DNA of 6,435 bases. It comes from an uncultured Clostridium sp. Lineage in GTDB: Bacteria > Bacillota > Clostridia > Clostridiales > Clostridiaceae. Positions 1 through 6,435 of the stretch are shown one piece after another; position 1 is the stretch's first letter, and every line of letters begins with the position of its first letter. A program made the translations under genes and the position numbers. The stretch covers positions 1 through 6,435 of the forward strand of contig CAMNZV010000099.1 of assembly GCA_946575275.1 (NCBI GenBank), in the 5' to 3' direction. The notes under the pieces are model-generated. The model did not search any database. It was not told the DNA's origin and was given only the letters and a program-made list of their open reading frames with translations.

Positions 1-1238
1 TCCCTAGCATATGTTCCAATTAAGCATCCATAGCTTTCTTCAAATCCAAATAAAAATGTTTTATCTTTATTAACTTCAAATTCATGTATCTTTTCACCAA
101 TATATTTAAATCCTGTTAACACATCCATTAGTTCTACACCATAGCTTTCAGCTATTTTTGCTGCACCTTCTGTAGTAACTATTGTTTTAATTACAACACC
201 ATTAGATTTTAAATTACCAGTTTCTTTTAATGATTTTAGTATATAATCAGTTAATAATAGACCTGTTTGATTACCAGATAATACTTTAAATTGTCCATTA
301 CCAATATTTGCTACCACACCAATTCTATCACAGTCTGGGTCAGTTCCAAATATAATATCTGGTGTTTCACTTTTAGCCATTTCAAGTGCAAGTTCAAATA
401 CTTGTGGCATTTCTGGATTTGGATATGGTGCTGTTGGGAAATCTCCATCTGGTAATTCTTGTTCCTTAACAACTTTTACTCCTTCATACCCAAGTTCCTT
501 TAATACTCTTCTAACTGGCATGTTACCACTACCATGAATTGGTGTGTAAATTATTTTTAAATCTTTAGCTTTGTTATTAACTAAATCTGTTCTAATTGTA
601 AGACCTTTAACATTTTCTATGTAAGCCTTATCAACTTCTTCTCCAATATAAATTAATAACCCTTTATTTATTGCCTCATCTTCAGATATTGTTTTAATCA
701 TTGAAAAATCTGTTATTGCATTAACACAAGAAATAACCTTTCCTGCCTTGTCATCTGTAACTTGACCTCCAAATTCATCATAAACCTTATATCCATTATA
801 AATCTTAGGGTTATGAGAAGCTGTTACAACAATACCACCTTGACAATTTAAGTGTCTTACAGTAAATGATAATACTGGTGTTGGTCTTAAACTTTCAAAC
901 AAAAATACCTTTACATTGTTTGCAGCTAAAGTTAAAGCTGCTGCTTTTGCAAATTCATCTGACATATTTCTTGAATCACAAGCTATTGCAACTTGTGGGT
1001 TTTCAAAGTTATTGTTTAGATAATCAGCAAAACCTTGTGTTGCTTGAGATACTGTATGAATATTCATTCTGTTAGTTCCAGCTCCAATAACACCTCTAAG
1101 TCCACCTGTTCCAAAGTCAAGATCCTTGTAAAATCTATCTTCAATTTCTTTATCGTCTTTTATTGCTCTTAATTCATCTTTTATTTCTTCACTAATTATT
1201 GCAGAGTTAAGCCATGCATTATATTTTTCTTTATACAA
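1..1238 (-). CDS. pgcA: Phosphoglucomutase/phosphomannomutase-type phospho-sugar mutase (3' end cut by window edge)
   Basis: This is an alpha-D-phosphohexomutase, a cytosolic enzyme that interconverts sugar 1- and 6-phosphates (typically glucose) through a phosphoserine intermediate and feeds glycan and UDP-glucose synthesis. The window holds 412 codons; relatives are about 570-580 residues, so the C-terminal phosphate-binding domain lies outside. Visible landmarks are the N-terminal FGTGGLRG motif, the catalytic TASHNP loop (about residues 139-144, Ser141 as the phospho-acceptor), the metal-binding DPDCDR loop (about 300-305), and the sugar-binding FGFEESYG motif (about 397-404). All are intact and in one frame. 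The start is a TTG reading MYKEKYNAWL. It sits 8 bases after a strong ribosome binding site, and an in-frame stop at 1257-1259 excludes extension. The next in-frame ATG is after the FGTGGLRG motif and is too late. It probably has its own promoter. The family is certain. The symbol follows the Bacillus PgcA-like type, and exact substrate preference (glucose, mannose or pentose phosphate) cannot be read from the sequence. Confidence 0.93.
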   Translation of the reverse strand, partial: MYKEKYNAWLNSAIISEEIKDELRAIKDDKEIEDRFYKDLDFGTGGLRGVIGAGTNRMNIHTVSQATQGFADYLNNNFENPQVAIACDSRNMSDEFAKAAALTLAANNVKVFLFESLRPTPVLSFTVRHLNCQGGIVVTASHNPKIYNGYKVYDEFGGQVTDDKAGKVISCVNAITDFSMIKTISEDEAINKGLLIYIGEEVDKAYIENVKGLTIRTDLVNNKAKDLKIIYTPIHGSGNMPVRRVLKELGYEGVKVVKEQELPDGDFPTAPYPNPEMPQVFELALEMAKSETPDIIFGTDPDCDRIGVVANIGNGQFKVLSGNQTGLLLTDYILKSLKETGNLKSNGVVIKTIVTTEGAAKIAESYGVELMDVLTGFKYIGEKIHEFEVNKDKTFLFGFEESYGCLIGTYAR

Positions 1239-1246
1239 AATTGTAT

Positions 1247-1254
1247 CCCTCCTC
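1247..1254 (-). promoter_or_regulatory. Ribosome binding site of the sugar mutase gene
   Basis: The minus strand reads GAGGAGGG, a near-perfect anti-16S match, 8 bases before the TTG start at 1238-1236. It fixes the non-ATG start, because no ATG lies at a usable distance. Confidence 0.9.
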
Positions 1255-1271
1255 GATTATAGTACAAGTAT

Positions 1272-1299
1272 ATTATACAACAACTTCTTAACTTTACAA
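1272..1299 (-). promoter_or_regulatory. Probable sigma-A type promoter for the sugar mutase gene
   Basis: On the minus strand a perfect -10 box TATAAT (1277-1272) lies 16 bases downstream of a -35-like TTGTAA (1299-1294, 4 of 6 matches to TTGACA). Transcription would start near 1265, giving a leader of roughly 26 bases that contains the ribosome binding site. A second TATAAT-like hexamer lies closer to the gene, but a start from it would fall inside or beyond the ribosome binding site. The remainder of the 137-base gap (1239-1375) is very AT-rich. I see no GC-rich hairpin followed by a T-run on the minus strand, so upstream transcripts may also read through into this gene. Confidence 0.6.
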
Positions 1300-1375
1300 T
1301 ATTTCTGCAATATATAATAATTATTTTTGTAAAATGTTCTATATAAATAAGGTTTTTTTTATAGTTTTTTATATT

Positions 1376-1954
1376 TTAAGACTCTAATTCCTGTAATTCA
1401 GATGTTAATTTCTTTTCATTGCTAATAGATGCTATTACAAGTTCTAACTTGTCGATAATTGATATTTCACTTCCAACTTCAAGATTGCATACTCTAAATA
1501 CATCACCATTTATAGCTTTTGCCACATCTATATCAATACTTTTAGGTAAGTCTTCTACATTACAACTTATTTTAACTGTATCTCTTTCCTTCTGTAAAAC
1601 CTTACCCTTGCTAGTTAATAATCCCTCACCAATATAATTAATAGGAACGCTAGTTTCAATATTTCCATTAGTTCTTATTTCTTCAATATCCAAATGTAAT
1701 ATTTTATGATTAACAGGGTCCCTTTGAACTTCCTTAATTAATCCCTTAGTATCATTTCCATTTATACAAATATCAACAATTCCATGATCACCTTGAATTG
1801 CAATTTCACGATTTAATTCAAACTCTCCCACTTCAAATAAAAAGTTTTCTCTTTTTTTGCTATACAAAATTCCTGGAATAAAACCAGCTTTCCTCTTTCT
1901 ATTTGCACTATTACCATTATTTTTTTCTCTTAAACACAAGTTAATATTACTCAA
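1376..1954 (-). CDS. rplY: 50S ribosomal protein bL25, Ctc-type two-domain form
   Basis: This is the bL25 (L25/TL5/Ctc) protein, which binds 5S rRNA in the central protuberance of the large ribosomal subunit; the Bacillus homologue Ctc is a general stress protein. At 192 residues it is the long form. An N-terminal 5S rRNA-binding domain (about residues 1-93) is followed by a beta-rich TL5/CTC C-terminal domain (about 97-180). Family landmarks are the basic GFIPGILY segment (about 24-31), QRDPVNHKILHLDIEEI (about 77-93), the PINYIGEG strand (about 104-111), and DLPKSIDIDV (about 135-144). The start is TTG behind an AAGGAG site, with an in-frame stop at 2008-2006 and no ATG or GTG between. It differs from the common YG after the IPGIL motif (YS here) and from HVDF (HLDI here), so it is a somewhat divergent member. 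It lies 81 bases after mutS2 with no visible terminator between, so co-transcription is likely. The symbol ctc is also used for this gene. Confidence 0.92.
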   Translation of the reverse strand: MSNINLCLREKNNGNSANRKRKAGFIPGILYSKKRENFLFEVGEFELNREIAIQGDHGIVDICINGNDTKGLIKEVQRDPVNHKILHLDIEEIRTNGNIETSVPINYIGEGLLTSKGKVLQKERDTVKISCNVEDLPKSIDIDVAKAINGDVFRVCNLEVGSEISIIDKLELVIASISNEKKLTSELQELES

Positions 1955-1963
1955 ATATATACA

Positions 1964-1969
1964 CTCCTT
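1964..1969 (-). promoter_or_regulatory. Ribosome binding site of the bL25 gene
   Basis: The minus strand reads AAGGAG (1969-1964), 9 bases before the TTG at 1954-1952. This supports TTG as the true start; the next possible start, another TTG at codon 6, would be too far away. Confidence 0.85.
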
Positions 1970-2035
1970 ACTTTTCTTATCTACGTCTATATATCTTTCC
2001 CTTTTTTATCTTGTAATATTCACCTTTGTTAAGAT

Positions 2036-4396
2036 TTATTTTATTTCCACTATGGTAACACCATCTCCACCTTCACCATATTCACCTAATCTATATTTTT
2101 GAACATGAGGATGTCTTTTTAGCATATTAGTTATTTCTTTTCTTAGTATTCCCGTACCCTTACCATGTACTATTGTTACCTCAGAAAGATTTGCAATTGA
2201 AGCTTCATCTAAGTACATATCTGCCCTATAACATGCTTCCTCGGCGTCTAGTCCTCTTAAATCTAAGCTACTTGAAACAGTTTTTGTATTAAGCTTAAGT
2301 TCCCTTTTCACCCTTTTCTTATCTTCCTTAGTTTGAAATTCTGAAACTCTTAAATCCTTTAATTTAACATTAATTTTCATAATACCTGCTTCAACTTGAA
2401 CTTCTCCCTTATTATCTGGCATAGTTACAATAACAACCCTTTGATTTAATGATGGTAAAAAAGCCTCCATTCCAAGAGTTACCTTTTCAATTGCCTTACC
2501 TGAATTTTCTTTTTCCTTAAATAAATCATTTTCTCTATCTACAAGAGAATCCTTTAATTTTTTTCTTTCCTCTTCAAGTCTTCTTCTTCCACCACCAGAT
2601 ATTCCAAGCTTTTCAAGTTCTCTCATAGCCTTTAAAATTTCATCTGCCTCATCCTTTGCTACAGATACTATTTCCCTTGCTTCTTGCCTTGCCTCATTTA
2701 CTGCCTTATCCCGAACAAAATCTAATTTTTTTAGTTTATCTTCATAAGACATTTTTAATTTATTTGCTTCAAGCTTTAGTTTTTCTGCTTCCCTAGCTTC
2801 TTTTTTTGCAATTATGCTCTTTTCCTGTAGCTCTCTTATTAAATCTTCAAATTGTAAATTTTCCTTTGATATATTTTCCTTTGCCATATTAATAACTGTG
2901 CTATTAGGACCAAGTCTTTTGCTTATTTCAAAGGCATTAGACTTACCTGGAATTCCAATTAAAAGTCTATAGGTAGGCCTAAGTGTTTCAACATCAAACT
3001 CTACAGAAGCATTTTCAACACCATCAGTTCTTAAGGCATAGCCCTTTAATTCACTATAATGTGTTGTTCCAACTATTTTACTATTTTTCTTTTTTAATGT
3101 TTCAATAATTGCAATAGCTAATGCTGCCCCTTCTGTAGGATCTGTCCCTGCACCTAGTTCATCAAATAAAACTAAAGATTTGTCATCTGCATCATTTATA
3201 ATATTTACTATGTTTTTCATATGTGATGAAAAAGTAGATAAGCTTTGCTCTATACTTTGTTCATCACCAATATCTGCAAAAACCTCCTTAAAGAAGCTTA
3301 CAGATGAGTTGTTATTTGCAGGAATTAATATTCCACTTAGTGCCATAATATGCAAAAGCCCTATTGTTTTTAATGTAACAGTTTTACCTCCAGTATTTGG
3401 TCCTGTTATCATAATAACGCTAGTATCCTTGTTTAAATAAATATCTGAAGAAACAGCCTTTCCTTCTTCAATTAATGGATGTCTACCTTGAATTATATCA
3501 AAGGAACCATCCTCTCTAATATTAGGTTTTGTTCCATTAATACTAGATGCATATTTTGCTCTTGCAAAAATAAAATCTAAGTCTATTAAAATTTTAATAT
3601 TAGAACTTAAAACATCTATGTTATCCTTAACCTTTCTTGAAAGCTCTACTAGAATCCTTTCAATTTCAGCTAATTCCTTTAGCTTTAATTCTCTTATATC
3701 ATTATTTAAGTTAACCAAACTCATAGGCTCAATAAATAAGGTTGCACCTGTTGAGCTTTGGTCATGTACAAGACCTGGCACCTGTCCCTTATGTTCTGAT
3801 TTAACTGGTATAACATACCTATCTCCACGCATTGTATATAAAGAATCTTGTAGATATTTTGCATTACTTTTAACAATGGAGTTAATTTTATCTCTAATTG
3901 AAGAATTTAAATCCTTTAAATTACGTCTAATATTAAATAAAGTATTGCTTGCCTTGTCACTTACCTCTTCCTCTGATACTATAGACTTTTCAATATCTGC
4001 TTGTAGATTTTTAATAGGAACCAATATATATGCTAAATCCTCTAGTTTAACATATGCCTCTTCCTCTTCCTTTCTATTAAAATATTCCTTAACATTTAAA
4101 GTACATCTTAACATATTTCCAACCTGCAATAATTGCATTAGGGATAAAGTTCCACCCTTTTCTGCTCTCTCTAATCCCTGTCGTACATCATATAATCCCC
4201 CAAAAGGCGGATTACCCTTTTTCATTAAAGCATCTAATGCCTCTTTAGTTTCATCCAATGCCCTATTTACTTCAAAAATAGAATTATAAGGAGATAATTT
4301 TTCAACCTTATTCTTTCCACCTGAAGTTATTGCATATTTCATTATTTTTTCTTTTATTTTATTAAACTCTAATATTCTTAGTGATTTTTCATTCAA
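2036..4396 (-). CDS. mutS2: MutS2 ATPase with Smr domain (ribosome collision rescue / anti-recombination)
   Basis: This is a complete 786-residue MutS2, the usual length. It has a helical core and clamp region (about 1-300) without the mismatch-reading domain of MutS. The ABC-type ATPase follows: Walker A GPNTGGKT (332-339), a signature-like STFSSHM (387-393), Walker B LVLFDELGAGTDP (408-420, with Asp412 and Glu413), and the switch histidine in TTHYSEL (His446). A long charged coiled coil (about 505-635) follows, then a small KOW-like beta domain (about 637-685) and the C-terminal Smr domain with LDLRG (711-715) and HGKGTG (744-749). Family work links MutS2 to suppression of recombination and, in Bacillus (RqcU), to splitting collided ribosomes; both are cytosolic. 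All catalytic motifs are intact. The start is TTG directly after the stop of the U32 gene. The N-terminus (MNEKSLRILEFNKIKEKI) matches the usual family beginning, whereas the first ATG (codon 19) would remove conserved sequence. The gene is probably translationally coupled to the U32 gene. Confidence 0.97.
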   Translation of the reverse strand: MNEKSLRILEFNKIKEKIMKYAITSGGKNKVEKLSPYNSIFEVNRALDETKEALDALMKKGNPPFGGLYDVRQGLERAEKGGTLSLMQLLQVGNMLRCTLNVKEYFNRKEEEEAYVKLEDLAYILVPIKNLQADIEKSIVSEEEVSDKASNTLFNIRRNLKDLNSSIRDKINSIVKSNAKYLQDSLYTMRGDRYVIPVKSEHKGQVPGLVHDQSSTGATLFIEPMSLVNLNNDIRELKLKELAEIERILVELSRKVKDNIDVLSSNIKILIDLDFIFARAKYASSINGTKPNIREDGSFDIIQGRHPLIEEGKAVSSDIYLNKDTSVIMITGPNTGGKTVTLKTIGLLHIMALSGILIPANNNSSVSFFKEVFADIGDEQSIEQSLSTFSSHMKNIVNIINDADDKSLVLFDELGAGTDPTEGAALAIAIIETLKKKNSKIVGTTHYSELKGYALRTDGVENASVEFDVETLRPTYRLLIGIPGKSNAFEISKRLGPNSTVINMAKENISKENLQFEDLIRELQEKSIIAKKEAREAEKLKLEANKLKMSYEDKLKKLDFVRDKAVNEARQEAREIVSVAKDEADEILKAMRELEKLGISGGGRRRLEEERKKLKDSLVDRENDLFKEKENSGKAIEKVTLGMEAFLPSLNQRVVIVTMPDNKGEVQVEAGIMKINVKLKDLRVSEFQTKEDKKRVKRELKLNTKTVSSSLDLRGLDAEEACYRADMYLDEASIANLSEVTIVHGKGTGILRKEITNMLKRHPHVQKYRLGEYGEGGDGVTIVEIK

Positions 4397-6435
4397 CTAT
4401 TCTACACCTCTTTTATAATGACCTTTTGTATATTTTTTATCTAATACAAAATCCTTATTTATAATTTCTTGAACTTCCATTGATGTTTCATCTGTAAAAT
4501 CAATTCTAAAGGTTGTAATTCCAAATTCTTTAAGCTCCTTTATTTCATCAATTAAATTTAAAGGGCTACTATTTAAAATGTGACTTCTACAATATTTATC
4601 AGTCATTACCCTAAATCCTTCATTGTATTTATCTATTAAGGTAAAATCCTCCTTTAAACATGGTGCACTACAATTTTTGTCTTTACACCTTCCACCAATT
4701 GTACTTCCAATTGGACAATATTCACTAACCATTAATTCAGTTTTTCCATAAATAACATAGGCAATACCACCAGTTGAATTATTTTTTAAAATCTCCTTTA
4801 TTTCACCTCTGTTTAATTCTTGGCTTAAGGTTACAGCTCCAATATCCCTTCTGTAAAAGGCTAATGCCTCTGAATTAAAAATATTAAGCTTATAGTCTCC
4901 TATTATTTTTAGACAATCCTTATATTTTCTTATTATTCCAACATTAGACGTAATTAATCCCTTAATTATATTTTTTGCTTTGTCAATTATACTAACTATT
5001 TCGTTAAACTCACCTTTTATTATTTCAGGTAGTTTTAAATAAATATTTGCCTTACAATTGTCTTCAATATCCTTTAATGTAATATTGTTTTTGCTTTTAT
5101 TAAATAAATCAACAGCTATGTTATCTATATTATTATAAATTAATGTTTTGTACTGATCTTTTGTTGTACAAGTATATATTACATCAATATTATCTAAAGG
5201 TTTTAAAACCTCATTATTAATTTCTCCATTGTTATTTCTTCGTCTTCGATACTTTGAGACTTCCCTTTTTAATATTTCATTAAATAAATCCTTTCTTAGA
5301 TTATTTAATGAAGATACCTTTATAAAGCCCTCTTCAAATTCATCAAATGTAATATTTGAAATTTTATATGGATACTCCCCTGATTTTTTTAAATTGTCAA
5401 TTATTCTTTCCATTTCTAAAGGCTTTTTTTCAGCCCTTTCAACTATATCACCACTAACCTCATAATGCTGTCCATTATAATAGGTACTTAATTTTATTTT
5501 TTCTGTAGGTTTAAATTTAATATTTGCACTTATTTCAATTTTTTTATAATAAGGTTTAATAGTTTCTTCTAAGGTATCAAAAAGGATTTTACTTGATGTT
5601 CTATATAATACATCTCCCTTTTTATAATCCTTTGGAAAAAGCTTTACCCTGTCACCCTTAAAGGCTTCTTTAACTGGATTTTCATTTTTTAAAATTTTAC
5701 TTAAAGTAAACCCTCCATTTATACCTACCCTTATTCCATCTCCAAGTGCAATGTTTTCTGAAATTTCTATGGTTCCATCATTTAATATTTTACCAATTTC
5801 TATACCTGTATTTTTAGGGAAGGAATAGCTCATCATATCCCTTCCTAAATTACCCTTTAAAAATGCATTTGAAAAGCCTTCTCTATTAAATAATTGAAGC
5901 AATGTATTTTTACCCTCTGTAGCATTATATTTTGTATTATTAAATTCTTTATCTATAGCTTCTCTATAGTTTTTAACAACCCCTGCTACATATTCAGGTC
6001 TTTTCATTCTCCCCTCTATTTTTAGGGAATATGCATTACTATTAATTATATCCTTTATATTATCAATGGTGCACATATCCTTTGGACTTAAAAGATATGC
6101 CTTTTTGCTATAGCCATTAGTGGATTTTAAGGTATATTCCATTCGGCAAGGTTGAGCACATCTACCCCTATTACCACTTCGTCCACCAATCATAGAGCTC
6201 ATTAAACATTTTCCAGAATAGCAAATACACAAAGCTCCATGAATAAATATTTCAGTTTCTATATTTAAGGTTTTAGATATATATTCAATTTCTTCAATTG
6301 ATAATTCCCTTGATAAAACAATTCGTGTAAATCCTTTTTCTTTAAAATATAAAGCACCCTCACCATTATGAATAGTAAGCTGTGTAGATGCATGTATTTC
6401 AAAATCCTTATAATTTTCTCTAATTAATTTTACTA
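4397..6435 (-). CDS. U32 family protein with DUF3656, RlhA-like (5' end cut by window edge)
   Basis: This protein is annotated in its family as a collagenase-like U32 peptidase, but characterised relatives (E. coli RlhA and TrhP) hydroxylate 23S rRNA or tRNA. An RNA-hydroxylase role is therefore inferred here. The window shows 678 residues, numbered from its edge; the true start is missing. A TTG at 6232 is not the start, because the frame stays open to the edge with conserved sequence upstream. Residues 61-79 fit the U32 signature (E-x-F-x2-G-A-L-C-x4-G-x-C-x-M-S). Cys69, Cys76, Cys92 and Cys96 have C-x6-C-x15-C-x3-C spacing, suited to an Fe-S cluster. Further landmarks are LLSPKDMC (114-121) and KIEGRMK (138-144). 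A DUF3656-like region (about 292-389) follows. A C-terminal domain (about 413-678) resembles the N-terminal half and has its own cysteines (573, 583, 588, 592, 615). No signal peptide can be judged. The stop TAG abuts mutS2. Substrate is unknown. Confidence 0.93.
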   Translation of the reverse strand, partial: VKLIRENYKDFEIHASTQLTIHNGEGALYFKEKGFTRIVLSRELSIEEIEYISKTLNIETEIFIHGALCICYSGKCLMSSMIGGRSGNRGRCAQPCRMEYTLKSTNGYSKKAYLLSPKDMCTIDNIKDIINSNAYSLKIEGRMKRPEYVAGVVKNYREAIDKEFNNTKYNATEGKNTLLQLFNREGFSNAFLKGNLGRDMMSYSFPKNTGIEIGKILNDGTIEISENIALGDGIRVGINGGFTLSKILKNENPVKEAFKGDRVKLFPKDYKKGDVLYRTSSKILFDTLEETIKPYYKKIEISANIKFKPTEKIKLSTYYNGQHYEVSGDIVERAEKKPLEMERIIDNLKKSGEYPYKISNITFDEFEEGFIKVSSLNNLRKDLFNEILKREVSKYRRRRNNNGEINNEVLKPLDNIDVIYTCTTKDQYKTLIYNNIDNIAVDLFNKSKNNITLKDIEDNCKANIYLKLPEIIKGEFNEIVSIIDKAKNIIKGLITSNVGIIRKYKDCLKIIGDYKLNIFNSEALAFYRRDIGAVTLSQELNRGEIKEILKNNSTGGIAYVIYGKTELMVSEYCPIGSTIGGRCKDKNCSAPCLKEDFTLIDKYNEGFRVMTDKYCRSHILNSSPLNLIDEIKELKEFGITTFRIDFTDETSMEVQEIINKDFVLDKKYTKGHYKRGVE
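4405..4410 (-). promoter_or_regulatory. Ribosome binding site of mutS2, inside the end of the U32 gene
   Basis: The minus strand reads GAGGTG, 8 bases before the TTG start of mutS2. It overlaps the last Arg-Gly-Val codons of the upstream gene, as expected for translational coupling. Confidence 0.8.

Noticed and set aside
1295..1314. Small inverted repeat ATATT/AATAT overlapping the -35 region of the mutase promoter, as a possible operator
   Set aside because: A 5-base A/T stem is expected by chance in such AT-rich DNA and matches no regulator site I recognise.
1352..1366. T-runs in plus orientation as a transcription terminator
   Set aside because: They are A-runs on the transcribed minus strand, and no stable hairpin sits next to them. 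The best inverted repeat (CTATA/TATAG) is only 5 base pairs of A/T without a following T-run.
1955..2035. Promoter or tiny reading frame in the mutS2-bL25 gap
   Set aside because: Only weak hexamer resemblances and a 5-codon GTG frame are present; neither is better than chance.
866..2102. Plus-strand open frames at 866-1075, 1419-1637 and 1857-2102
   Set aside because: They lie antisense over the sugar mutase, bL25 and the end of mutS2, have low-complexity Leu/Ser/Phe-rich products typical of reversed AT-rich coding sequence, and resemble no family.
3180..5465. Plus-strand open frames at 3180-3440, 3618-4289 and 5229-5465
   Set aside because: They are antisense to strongly conserved MutS2 and U32 coding sequence, have Ser/Leu-rich products and no family resemblance. 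The 223-codon one is long only because the opposite strand rarely offers stops in that frame.
6230..6232. TTG as the start of the U32 gene (611-residue version)
   Set aside because: The frame continues upstream to the window edge with conserved U32 sequence, including the first residues of the U32 signature, so this TTG is an internal Leu codon.

Overview
The window is AT-rich DNA with long A/T runs and heavy use of AAA, GAA, ATA, TTA and AGA codons. Together with strong GGAGG-type ribosome binding sites and the protein families present, this points to a low-GC Firmicute, most likely a Clostridium or close relative (inference from composition and protein style; no search was run). It reads as core chromosome. 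No mobile element, CRISPR array, tRNA or rRNA was found.

All four genes lie on the minus strand, so transcription runs from high to low coordinates. First comes a large U32-family protein (4397-6435, N-terminus cut by the window edge), which looks like an RlhA-type rRNA hydroxylase rather than a protease. Its stop codon directly abuts the start of mutS2 (2036-4396), a complete MutS2 ATPase with KOW-like and Smr domains. After 81 bases comes a complete bL25/Ctc ribosomal protein gene (1376-1954). After a further 137 bases, which hold a probable promoter, comes a phosphoglucomutase-type sugar mutase (1-1238, C-terminus cut by the window edge).

The first three genes probably form one transcription unit, since no terminator or convincing promoter is seen between them. 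By family knowledge all three touch the ribosome: rRNA modification, rescue of collided ribosomes, and a 5S rRNA-binding protein linked to stress. The sugar mutase appears to be separately transcribed and functionally unrelated.

The most notable observations are these: the U32 protein contains a degenerate internal duplication with a second cysteine cluster; U32 and MutS2 share one reading frame separated by a single TAG; and all three gene starts visible in the window are TTG codons behind good ribosome binding sites. Apart from these points the region is ordinary, and I see no evidence of a novel defence or mobile system.
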